DNA of 64,000 bases from Rhodocytophaga rosea (GTDB taxonomy: Bacteria; Bacteroidota; Bacteroidia; Cytophagales; 172606-1). Below the pieces are notes generated by a model that saw only the letters and a list, made by a program, of their open reading frames with translations, was not told where the DNA came from and searched no databases. This document shows positions 35,875-44,575 of the stretch, in pieces (within the stretch, counting starts at the first letter, position 1; the number at the start of each line of letters is the position of its first letter). A program made the translations under genes and the position numbers. The stretch spans positions 3,552,501 to 3,616,500 of the forward strand of contig NZ_CP048222.1 of assembly GCF_010119975.1 (NCBI RefSeq), read 5' to 3'.

Positions 35875-38800
35875 TTATTTCTTTATTAATTTAATAACTC
35901 TTTCCTCAACAATTGCAGTCTGTATTTTTAAAAAGTAAAAGCCAGCTTTTAGCTTGCTACTAGATAAATGAATAGCTATCCTGTTGTTTCCTTTGCTTAA
36001 TGATATAGTATTAAAATAATATACCTTACCTAATACATCTAATACAGTTATTGTAGCTTTTCGGTCTTCATTACCTTCCAGATTTACTGTTATTTCCTCT
36101 TCAAAAGGGTTAGGGTATACTGTAGGTGCTATTCTTGCTGATTCTCCTTCTGAAATATCAATTCGCGCAACGCTATTAATAAAAGGTGACAATACAGAAC
36201 CTGGTATCACTGCTATAGATGAAGAGCCAGGGCGTATCCAGCCTACGGCCAGATTATCATTTCCAGTGCCTTCTTTATGTAAAGCTTCTATATAGTATCT
36301 TCTTCCCGCCTGCAGGGTTACTGAAGCAGATTTCTGAGAACTATATTTAGTCCATTGCTTTACATTTGTATTTCCTGTTACGGAAGCTATTCTTTTTTTA
36401 TTCACCGGATTATCATCTGTACTTAAATATAGCTCACTGTTGTCATCTGAGGCAATATAGAATGTATAACTTCCGGTTGCTGGAGCGCAAATATAGCCTC
36501 TTATCCGTTGCCCATAGTTATTAGCTACGTTGGAAGGCGCTTCGAAAGTTGATAGCTGTGAAGTAGAGGTAGGTGTTTTAGTTAAAGGTATAGCTGTTAG
36601 AGAAGTACCTGAAATATTTGCCCAGTATTCCCGTAAGATCTTTCCACTTGCCGAACATGGAGGGGGTATGTTAACTACAGAAAAAGAAATAGACATGCCT
36701 GTCCCTTTAGTGCCACTGCCATTTGAAGCCGAATAAGGAGTTGCAGCAAGCGTATAACTTCCGACGACTGGAGTCCATGCATTATAATTTCCTAAAACAT
36801 CTCCATACAAGGCATAGGGTAAACCTGAATCTATAAAAGATTTGCTTTGCGCTCCGGTTAAATTAAACACTACACTTCCTACTGAAGCAGGGTTAGTATT
36901 AGCTCTGATGTTAAGGTTTTTGGTAGATAAGGTTGCCAGATTTAGCTGTTCTCCAACTACTAAAGTTTTAATAGGCTGCTCTGTATCAGCATTTATCAAA
37001 CTGAAACTTGCTACTGATTGACTTACAGGGGCGGGTTTTACTAGTACTGTAGCTTCGTCAAAATGTGTAAGAGCGGGTGAGGCGTTATCACTTACAGTAA
37101 GTCTGAAAACGTATGTTCCTTCTACCAGATTCGTTAAAGTAAGTGAAGTTGTGCTTGCGCCGCTTATTGTGGCTGCTGGGCCGCTTAGTTTAGTCCATAC
37201 GGTGGAGGCAATAGTTGTATTACCATCAGGATCAGCGGCTGTGCCCAGCAATGTAACATTGTTAGTAGGTAGTGTAAGCGTAATGTCTGCGCCTGCATTA
37301 GCTACAGGAGGCTGGTTAACAGGAGCTGGATTTACCAGAATACTTATTGCGCCGGAATTTGTAACGGCACCTCTATTGTCCGTGGCTTTGGCTGTTATAG
37401 AATAAGTATTCACGCCAACATTTGTCCAGGTATAACTATATGGAGCCTCTACATCTTCTCCCAGCCTGGTGGTACCGTTATAGAACTCTACTTTGGTGAT
37501 TTCTCCATCTGTGTCTGATGCATTAACTGTGATTGTAACAGAGGCAGGGTCAATAAAGGCAGAATTGTTTGCAGGAGCTGTGATAGATATTGCAGGAGCT
37601 GCATTTACTAGTATAGAAACTTCATCAAATGAGATTGCATCCTCATTATCAGTTACTGTAAGTCTGAACACATATGCACCCGGTATTAAGTCGTTGATTT
37701 GTAGGGTTTCCGAACTTATTCCGCTCATACTAACTTCAGGTCCGCTTTGTTTGGTCCATGCATAAGTCGCTATCATACCATCAGAATCACTAGCCGTTCC
37801 GGTAATGGATATACTATTAACAGACAGGTTTATTGACTGATCATCGCCTGCATTTACTATTGGTAACTGATTAGGTGCCTTTATACGGATACTTAACTCA
37901 CCAGATGTAGCTGATTTTTCCTCATTATCTGTAACTTTTGCAATGAGGGTATAAAGTCCTATAGTAGCATTAGTCCAGTTATATGTCCATCCATTACTGC
38001 CATCTGTATCTTCTCCTAATAGTGTTGTGCCTTCAAAAAATTCTACTTTACTTACTGTACCATCTATGTCGTCTGCAGTAGCTTCAATGGTAATAACAGC
38101 AGGTGTGATAAAATTTGTGCCTGACAGAGGTGAATGAATACTTACATTGGGTGCCTGATTAGGTAGTTTCACTGTAATTTCTACACTGGATGAATAAGCT
38201 ATTGCACCCATATCATCTATTGCCCTGGCAGTAAGCGTATAATTGCCTGCTGGTGGATTTGGCCATGTAAAAGTATAGGGACTACTTAGGGATTCTCCCA
38301 GTTTGGTTGCCCCATTATAAAATTCCACTTTACTTATTGAAGTATTAGGAGCAGTAGCAGTAGCTTCAATTATTATATTGTTATCTGAAGTAAAAATCGA
38401 TTGATCTGCTGGTGAACTGAGCGCAACAACTGTATATGGATTGTATGTAGATTCCATTTGTCCATACATAAATAACATATCAGCCATCCCATCAAAACCG
38501 CCACCCCATATTTCAATATTGTCCGACCCGCCTATCTGTACTGTAACGTCAGCTGTATTAAACGGAGGCGCACCCGGGTTTTGTCTCATATAGGTGCCCC
38601 GTACATAGTTGTCTTTATAGAAAAGATTAGCCATTGCAGCTACAATATCATGAAAACTGGTAAAGCGTGTGTCCCGGTTGTATGCATTATTAGTATTGAT
38701 AATCCTGGTCGCATCATTCAGAAAACCATCCTGGTAATGAAGCGTAGCGCCATCATCAAAGGCTGTCTGGCCGTCTACATGTTTACAGAAAGTAACGATA

Positions 38801-39936
38801 CCTTTATATAAGCTTTTTGTTCCTCCCTCTGAGCCTAATGCTCCTTGAGATGTTTGATATTTAAAAAGGCTTACATCGCCAGTCCGGGCAAAGGCATCAG
38901 CAATCTCAGTTAGGGTAGCTAAAGGAACAATAGAATATTTCCATCCCAGGTTAGAATCTGTTGGAGCGCCACTGCCATCAAACGCTTTTTCATAATCCGC
39001 TACATACCCATCCGGAAACATTCCAAACTTAAAATACTCTTTAAAACACCGGGCAGCCCTATCCTTAAGGAATGAATTATTTAATAATATCCCAACCATA
39101 GATGCGCATCTGATTAAACTGTATCGCCGGTTGTTATAAAATTTATGCAAACTTTGTATAACATTTCCATTCGCATGTGTTTTAATTACACCAGGATTGT
39201 TATTATATACTGATCTGGCATAACTAGACAAGTTGTAATCTTCATTATAGGGATTGATAAATAGCAGGTCTAAAGCGGCTCTTGCCACAGTCATATAATA
39301 CATACCCATACCCTGAAGCCAGTTGTGTATGCTATTTTTTTGTTCTGGAGTAAACTCTGCTATATCTTTTATAAAATCGTAGGCATATACATGGCTTAGG
39401 CTCCAGTTACTCCCCATAAGATTCGGCTCTGTTTCACCAATATGATTATAGGTACGCTGCCAGGCAGTAGTATTGTTAAAATCTGTAGTAAGTTCTTGTG
39501 CCTGCCAAAGCAGATGATCACGTACCAGATTGGCTAGTGCAACATCATTTTCAACCAGGGCTACGAAAGCTGCATCACACATTCTTTTAGATGCTTTCAG
39601 CGGGGGAGTATTTGATGTTTTCAACGGAGGAAAAGGAGAAACAATCCATCTGGCTTGAGTAGGATTAGCTAAAAAGTGATTTTTATTTCGTAACAAACCC
39701 TCCCAGCCTCCTTCATACACTGTTACACCAGTTAGGCTTTTAGATGGAATAATTTTATACGGCCCTTCGTTTTTCCTTTGTCTCCATAAATCAAGTTCGT
39801 GTTGAGAATGATGCAAGCCTGATTGGGCAAAAAGTTGACCAGTAGAAGAAATTAAAACAAAAACTGTTAGAAAGAAGAAATCTCTGATAATAATATGAAA
39901 TACTTTATCATGTTTCCCATGTATTTGTTTAAACAT
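35875..39936 (-). CDS. Large secreted T9SS protein: lyase-like alpha-toroid, Ig/PKD repeats, PA14, sorting domain
   Basis: About 1353 residues from ATG 39936; a start at 39966 is also possible. The signal peptide ends near QLFAQ. Residues 40-480 form a helical region with features of alginate-lyase-like alpha/alpha toroids (GSNWSLSHVYAYDF, YFKFGMFPDGYVADYE, ALHYQDG-like segments). From about 505, bacterial Ig domains alternate with PKD/REJ-type domains, five units in all, using repeated KVEFYNGATKLGE-like and TYVFRLTVTDN-like segments. A domain of unknown type follows, then a PA14 carbohydrate-binding domain (about 1100-1250) and a T9SS type A sorting domain (about 1272 to the end: PTVYPNPFEEEI, KAGFYFLKI). 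It is probably a secreted polysaccharide-degrading enzyme. The lyase assignment is tentative and its substrate unknown. Confidence 0.75.
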   Translation of the reverse strand: MFKQIHGKHDKVFHIIIRDFFFLTVFVLISSTGQLFAQSGLHHSQHELDLWRQRKNEGPYKIIPSKSLTGVTVYEGGWEGLLRNKNHFLANPTQARWIVSPFPPLKTSNTPPLKASKRMCDAAFVALVENDVALANLVRDHLLWQAQELTTDFNNTTAWQRTYNHIGETEPNLMGSNWSLSHVYAYDFIKDIAEFTPEQKNSIHNWLQGMGMYYMTVARAALDLLFINPYNEDYNLSSYARSVYNNNPGVIKTHANGNVIQSLHKFYNNRRYSLIRCASMVGILLNNSFLKDRAARCFKEYFKFGMFPDGYVADYEKAFDGSGAPTDSNLGWKYSIVPLATLTEIADAFARTGDVSLFKYQTSQGALGSEGGTKSLYKGIVTFCKHVDGQTAFDDGATLHYQDGFLNDATRIINTNNAYNRDTRFTSFHDIVAAMANLFYKDNYVRGTYMRQNPGAPPFNTADVTVQIGGSDNIEIWGGGFDGMADMLFMYGQMESTYNPYTVVALSSPADQSIFTSDNNIIIEATATAPNTSISKVEFYNGATKLGESLSSPYTFTWPNPPAGNYTLTARAIDDMGAIAYSSSVEITVKLPNQAPNVSIHSPLSGTNFITPAVITIEATADDIDGTVSKVEFFEGTTLLGEDTDGSNGWTYNWTNATIGLYTLIAKVTDNEEKSATSGELSIRIKAPNQLPIVNAGDDQSINLSVNSISITGTASDSDGMIATYAWTKQSGPEVSMSGISSETLQINDLIPGAYVFRLTVTDNEDAISFDEVSILVNAAPAISITAPANNSAFIDPASVTITVNASDTDGEITKVEFYNGTTRLGEDVEAPYSYTWTNVGVNTYSITAKATDNRGAVTNSGAISILVNPAPVNQPPVANAGADITLTLPTNNVTLLGTAADPDGNTTIASTVWTKLSGPAATISGASTTSLTLTNLVEGTYVFRLTVSDNASPALTHFDEATVLVKPAPVSQSVASFSLINADTEQPIKTLVVGEQLNLATLSTKNLNIRANTNPASVGSVVFNLTGAQSKSFIDSGLPYALYGDVLGNYNAWTPVVGSYTLAATPYSASNGSGTKGTGMSISFSVVNIPPPCSASGKILREYWANISGTSLTAIPLTKTPTSTSQLSTFEAPSNVANNYGQRIRGYICAPATGSYTFYIASDDNSELYLSTDDNPVNKKRIASVTGNTNVKQWTKYSSQKSASVTLQAGRRYYIEALHKEGTGNDNLAVGWIRPGSSSIAVIPGSVLSPFINSVARIDISEGESARIAPTVYPNPFEEEITVNLEGNEDRKATITVLDVLGKVYYFNTISLSKGNNRIAIHLSSSKLKAGFYFLKIQTAIVEERVIKLIKK

Positions 39937-40095
39937 AGTAATTAGCAAAAAGCTCGAAAAGACCATTTAATCGGTAGTAAGAATAAGAAATAACCTCCTG
40001 AAGGAGATGTTGCTTAAATAGGATTACAAGAAAGTTTTATTCTTACAGATAGCTGGACAGAATTGTAAAATAATAGTCTTTTAATAAAAGAAACA

Positions 40096-40219
40096 ATACC
40101 TAAAATTAGGTATTTTTAATACTAACTTCTCAATAGTATTGTCTTTACCCATTTGATTGGCTTCTTATTTAGACAAATATCTAAGACTAAAAACAAAAAA
40201 TACCTAATTTTAGGTATTG
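40096..40219. promoter_or_regulatory. Pair of inverted 24-base dyads, likely operators
   Basis: CAATACCTAAAATTAGGTATTTTT at 40096-40119 is repeated exactly in reverse complement at 40196-40219. Each copy is itself a dyad (TACCTAA, two bases, TTAGGTA), the form expected for a dimeric regulator site. They lie 76 bases apart in the 540-base gap between the divergent T9SS lyase-like gene and the ELWxxDGT gene. The gap holds no gene; a smaller AATACTA/TAGTATT dyad lies between the two copies. Confidence 0.55.
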
Positions 40220-40477
40220 AGTAGTTTAATTATACTGATTAAATTGTAGCCTCATTTACAGCCAGCTTAGTAGAATTATTTCCAACATAGAATTTTACAC
40301 GTAATTTTTACAATCTTTTATTGTTTGAGTATAAAATCGAGCCGATCATAGGTAATAGTTATTAACATTTTACCTTGTACTAAGTTGACATAATTTTCAG
40401 TCCATTTACAATAGAATAAGTCTATTCTCAATATTTAATAACATTTCCCTAATTTGACCAAAACCTCAAGATCCTGT

Positions 40478-41785
40478 ATGAAATTATCTTTAAATCTATT
40501 GTGGAGTAAACAAGCATATCATTTTACTCTGATATGTGGCCTCGTTATTTCGATTCACAATCAGGGTTTTGCCCAAGCTAATTCATTGTTACCACAAAGC
40601 TTAACCGCTATTAATAATATTATCTATTTTTCAGGCTTTGATAAAGGGTCTGGCCGGGAATTATGGAAAAGCGATGGAACAAGTAGTGGTACTTTTTTGG
40701 TAAAAGATATTTTTTCTGGCGTTACCAGCTCTAACCCTATGAATTTTACCAATGTAAATGGCACCTTATTCTTTACAGTAAATATTACCCGCGAGAGGTT
40801 TGAATTGTGGAAAAGCGATGGAACATCAGCAGGCACAGTTAAATTAAAAGATGTTTCACTTGCACCCTCTCCCGAGCAATACCAGCTGAATCAGGTTGCC
40901 ATTACACTTGTTGCTGTTGGGAAAACGCTATTTTTTACTGCAAATAATAGTTCGCTTAGTTATGATTTGTGGAAAAGCAATGGTACGGTAACAGGTACTA
41001 TTGAGGTAAAGAAAGGTATTGAAGTGGCTGTTTCACCGAATAGTAATTCCAGACTTTCGCCTGAACTAGTGAATGTGAATAACTTGCTATATTTTTTTAG
41101 CGCTTCAGGCAAACAACTATGGAAAAGTGATGGAACAGCAACAGGCACAGTACTAGTAAAAGATGGATTTACTAATAACCAATTTTCTAATCAGGAATTC
41201 ATTTATCACCCACTGAAATTAACAAGTTCAGGGGGTATGTTGTATTTCACGTATGGAAGTAAAGAAAATGGCAGAGAATTGTGGAAGAGTGATGGAACAA
41301 ATGCAGGAACCATTTTGGTGAAAGATATCACCCAGGGATCAGATTATTATTCAGCAAGTACAAATTTCCGGGGTATGCATGATTTGAATGGTGTATTGTA
41401 TTTTATTATTTCTTCTACTAAGGGAAATATAGAAAAAAATGAGCTGTGGAAAAGTAATGGGACTGCTTCCGGTACGGTAGCAGTCAAGGACTTAGGTCCG
41501 GTTACAAATGAGTTTAATTCCTATGTTGAGTCGATTAAATCCGCAGGTAATAAGTTGTTTTTTACCATTAAGAACAGCACATATGGTAATGAATTATGGA
41601 AAAGTGATGGTACAACGGCAGGAACAAAATTAGTAAAAGATATAAAATCCGGTAATGGCAGTTCTTCCCCCCGGCAACTGACTAATGCAAATGGTGTACT
41701 TTTCTTTGTAACGGAGAATGAAAAAAACGGTTCTAAACTGTGGAAAAGTGATGGCACCTTACAAGGCACTGTGAACATCAGATGA
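40478..41785 (+). CDS. ELWxxDGT-repeat protein
   Basis: A 435-residue exported protein. The longer frame begins at a TTG; ATG 40478 starts a typical signal peptide ending near QGFAQ. Eight repeats of about 50 residues follow, each with the pattern (E/D/Q/K)LWKS(D/N)GTxxGT and then a V-K-D-like strand, forming a beta-propeller of the ELWxxDGT family common in surface proteins of gliding Bacteroidota. Unusually, the protein stops seven residues after the last repeat motif and has no T9SS sorting domain. It is divergent from a T9SS lyase-like gene, with paired operator-like dyads between them. Function unknown. Confidence 0.82.
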   Translation: MKLSLNLLWSKQAYHFTLICGLVISIHNQGFAQANSLLPQSLTAINNIIYFSGFDKGSGRELWKSDGTSSGTFLVKDIFSGVTSSNPMNFTNVNGTLFFTVNITRERFELWKSDGTSAGTVKLKDVSLAPSPEQYQLNQVAITLVAVGKTLFFTANNSSLSYDLWKSNGTVTGTIEVKKGIEVAVSPNSNSRLSPELVNVNNLLYFFSASGKQLWKSDGTATGTVLVKDGFTNNQFSNQEFIYHPLKLTSSGGMLYFTYGSKENGRELWKSDGTNAGTILVKDITQGSDYYSASTNFRGMHDLNGVLYFIISSTKGNIEKNELWKSNGTASGTVAVKDLGPVTNEFNSYVESIKSAGNKLFFTIKNSTYGNELWKSDGTTAGTKLVKDIKSGNGSSSPRQLTNANGVLFFVTENEKNGSKLWKSDGTLQGTVNIR

Positions 41786-41798
41786 TCGGATTCCTTAA

Positions 41799-43265
41799 CT
41801 AGTTATTGAAAAACCTGGCCATTATAAAGCCTATGAAAGCCGCCAATGCAATGGCATAAAAAGCAGTGCTTACGTATACAAATATTTTGAAAGCCGGAGA
41901 GTTAATAAATTCATTTTTAATGACTGGAATTGCTGGCGAATTATTCACAACAGTTTTGACAGCATCTTGTTTGGGTGCCAGCGGATGCAGATTTGGGAGT
42001 TGAGGAGTTGCTGGTTTGCCATTTCCCACTTTTTGAATCTCTGTTTTCAAGGAATCTATCTGCTTAGCTAAGGCAATATGAATATTGTCTTCCCGCATAC
42101 GAGCAAAATAATCCTCAATCTGTACGGCTGCTTTCCGGGAATCTTCCATAAGAGTCTGAATGCGTTTTTCTACAAATCGGGTAACGGCATCATCCACTTT
42201 ATCAAAGTGTTTGCCCATATGATCAGTAGCCTGGCCAGCGGTTTGAATATACGAATTCAGGTAGCGCACTTGTTTTTCTATCAGGTTGTCATTTTCCTGC
42301 ATGTATTTTCCTAATCCCTGTATTCCCTCCCGGAAGCCACGGAGATCATCCATAATCTGCTTGATGGCAGAAAATGAACTCTTCGCTTGTTCAGTTAGAA
42401 TATTAGCTTCTCCAATAGAACGAATGAACTGTTCGAGCACTGGCAGGCTTTTTTCTATTTTGCTGAACACTTCTACATTGGCTTGGACAATCTGCTGGTA
42501 ACTTCCCCGCTGCAGGGTTTCCAGAAACTCTTTTTGCAAAGACAAGTTTTGAGTAATGCCGGAAACCGTTCCTTTGAATGAGCTTATATTTTCAGAAAAC
42601 TCCTGGTTAAAAGCATCCAGATTATTCTTTAAACTGGAAAGACTAGCCGCCATATCAGAAGTAAGCGAAGGCAAGAGTTCTGCCTGTAGAAAAGTATAAT
42701 AATTATTTTTGTTACGGTCGCGGGAAAGCCGTGCTTTCTTGAAATAGTAGTTGCCTAAAGTAGTAAGCAGTAATCCACAAGCGCTTCCGCCCATACCTAT
42801 AAGTACACCACCTAAAAAAGATTGAATAGAAGAATCTTTGATTTCTTCAAAAAAGGTTATTTCCAGTAGGCCAATAATTACGCCTACAAAAGTACCCATC
42901 AGCCCGATGTATAAGGGCAAGGCAATATTAGATTCAATTTCATTTTCTAATGCTTCAGATTCCCGTTCGGAAATATCCCGGAGTATATTAAAATCAGCGG
43001 CGTTACCCCGGTTTTTTTGCAGATACAGATTAGTAGCCGATAAAATGCGTACAAAACCTTCGTTAAAATTGCCATTCTGATTAATGAGTTTAAGGCCTTC
43101 TGCTTCTTCAATATCAACTACTTCGAGTCCTGTTTCGGGATAGATTTCTTCCAGGTGATTAATTTTTGAAAGATTCAGGCGGTATTGGTAAATCTGTAAG
43201 ATGAGAATAATCCCGATACACAGTATCTCCAGCAACGTTACAACATCAAAACCCATCGGCATCAT
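41799..43265 (-). CDS. ExbB/TolQ/MotA-like membrane protein with long coiled coil
   Basis: A 488-residue membrane protein, third gene of the operon. A helix lies at 9-28. A pair at about 114-136 (PLYIGLMGTFVGVIIGL) and 149-174 (FLGGVLIGMGGSACGLLLTTL) carries the pattern of the proton-channel helices of the ExbB/TolQ/MotA group, with the 'GLxGT-xxG' turn in the first and a glycine-rich second helix. A long helical and coiled-coil stretch (about 180-420) and a Pro/Gln-rich linker follow, then a last membrane helix (about 462-484). That coiled-coil tail after a MotA-like core is reminiscent of ZorA. Its start overlaps the stop of the middle gene as TAATG. An ion-driven role is inference. Confidence 0.75.
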   Translation of the reverse strand: MMPMGFDVVTLLEILCIGIILILQIYQYRLNLSKINHLEEIYPETGLEVVDIEEAEGLKLINQNGNFNEGFVRILSATNLYLQKNRGNAADFNILRDISERESEALENEIESNIALPLYIGLMGTFVGVIIGLLEITFFEEIKDSSIQSFLGGVLIGMGGSACGLLLTTLGNYYFKKARLSRDRNKNNYYTFLQAELLPSLTSDMAASLSSLKNNLDAFNQEFSENISSFKGTVSGITQNLSLQKEFLETLQRGSYQQIVQANVEVFSKIEKSLPVLEQFIRSIGEANILTEQAKSSFSAIKQIMDDLRGFREGIQGLGKYMQENDNLIEKQVRYLNSYIQTAGQATDHMGKHFDKVDDAVTRFVEKRIQTLMEDSRKAAVQIEDYFARMREDNIHIALAKQIDSLKTEIQKVGNGKPATPQLPNLHPLAPKQDAVKTVVNNSPAIPVIKNEFINSPAFKIFVYVSTAFYAIALAAFIGFIMARFFNN

Positions 43266-44575
43266 TACACAAACTTGATTTTTGCTTTTTCTATAATTTG
43301 CCAGCTATTGCCGTTTTTAAGCAACATTCCTGGTTTTATCACTTCTATTTTTGTATGCTGAGAAGATGATATTTCAAAATCACAGGCATCTTTCAGCAAT
43401 CTTTCCCTGTTCTGAATGGCATATTCGTGCAGTTCTTTATTATCTACTACAGAAAAAGACGCTTGTTCGCTGTTGGCAAGGATGGTAATTTCGTAAATAC
43501 TGCGCCGATCGCTGATGTCCTGCAATTGGGAAATAACAAAACCGTTTTCCTTCGGATAATCAGCATATTTTTTCACTGGTTTAGGTGCTTCCGGTGGTGT
43601 AGGCTTCGCTACCTGAAAACTTACCACCTTTGGCATATTAGTTTGCGCTACTGTGAGGGGCATTACTGGTTTTGGTTCGGTCACTTTCTGTTCTATAACT
43701 GGTTTTTGGGGAACTGTCACAATAGGCTTTACTATTAAAGGCTCTTGCAATTGTGAATGGCTTTCTTTTAATAATGCCATTATCTCTTGACGAAGATTCT
43801 CAATTTTTTTCTCAAGATTCTCATTATTCTTTTCCAGGCGAGGATATATCTCAAAATCAATGGATTGCCGGACAGTTTTATAATAATCATCTTTCTCGCC
43901 AGATGAATTTCGTCTTCTTTGGATTATTCTATAATAAAACCATAAATTCACTAATGATATTAACCCAATTATAATTACAGCAATCGACATAAAATCAGGA
44001 AATGCTGCTTGCTGGGTACTTACAAGTTTTGAGGCTGAACTTGATTGCAAAGCAGAAGCGGTCATCATCTGGTTATTTTCATCTGCTAATTCAATCGCTT
44101 CTTTTCTAATATCGGCTAATTTTTCTTGTAACTGCGGTAAATAGCTTTTCTTTTTACGATCCTCAACAATAAAGTCAATTACCTGGCTAAGTTGCTTGTC
44201 AATAGATTTTTTAACACTGTAGGCTGATTTAAATCCGTTTATTTTTACGCTTAATTCCTGTGTTTTAGAATTAAGATCATATATTTTAATAACCTCTTTA
44301 AGTAGTGAATCTGTATTATAATTTAACTCATCCAGCCTTGCTGCCAGCTTTCCTGCCTCTGGTTTTTGTTTATCATCGGCTAATACAACTTGCATGGTAG
44401 CAAAATTAAACCGGTCTACTGCCTGATTGAAAATTTCCTGGGAAGATTGAGCAGCTAAAGAAACTGGAATGAATAGAACCCCTATTTGTATAGCAATCCC
44501 TATCATACGCTGCTTATATAAGACAGCAATCCCTGGAAAAATTGTTTTAAATAAGGCTATTTTGTTTTCAGGCAT
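43265..44575 (-). CDS. Membrane-anchored coiled-coil protein with conserved C-terminal domain (operon middle gene)
   Basis: A 436-residue protein. A hydrophobic segment at about 24-43 ends in LAAQ, like a signal peptide, but a long N-terminus precedes it. A helical domain (about 45-190) is followed by a membrane helix (195-217), a short coiled coil (about 240-272), a Pro/Val/Lys-rich linker (about 275-340) and a compact mixed domain (345-436). That domain opens with KENGFVISQLQDISD and ends PGMLLKNGNSWQIIEKAK. I recognise no family. The layout predicts a periplasmic helical part and a cytoplasmic C-terminal domain, placed to meet the ATPase encoded upstream. It overlaps the ATPase gene by 8 bases and the ExbB-like gene by 1. 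Confidence 0.7.
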   Translation of the reverse strand: MPENKIALFKTIFPGIAVLYKQRMIGIAIQIGVLFIPVSLAAQSSQEIFNQAVDRFNFATMQVVLADDKQKPEAGKLAARLDELNYNTDSLLKEVIKIYDLNSKTQELSVKINGFKSAYSVKKSIDKQLSQVIDFIVEDRKKKSYLPQLQEKLADIRKEAIELADENNQMMTASALQSSSASKLVSTQQAAFPDFMSIAVIIIGLISLVNLWFYYRIIQRRRNSSGEKDDYYKTVRQSIDFEIYPRLEKNNENLEKKIENLRQEIMALLKESHSQLQEPLIVKPIVTVPQKPVIEQKVTEPKPVMPLTVAQTNMPKVVSFQVAKPTPPEAPKPVKKYADYPKENGFVISQLQDISDRRSIYEITILANSEQASFSVVDNKELHEYAIQNRERLLKDACDFEISSSQHTKIEVIKPGMLLKNGNSWQIIEKAKIKFV

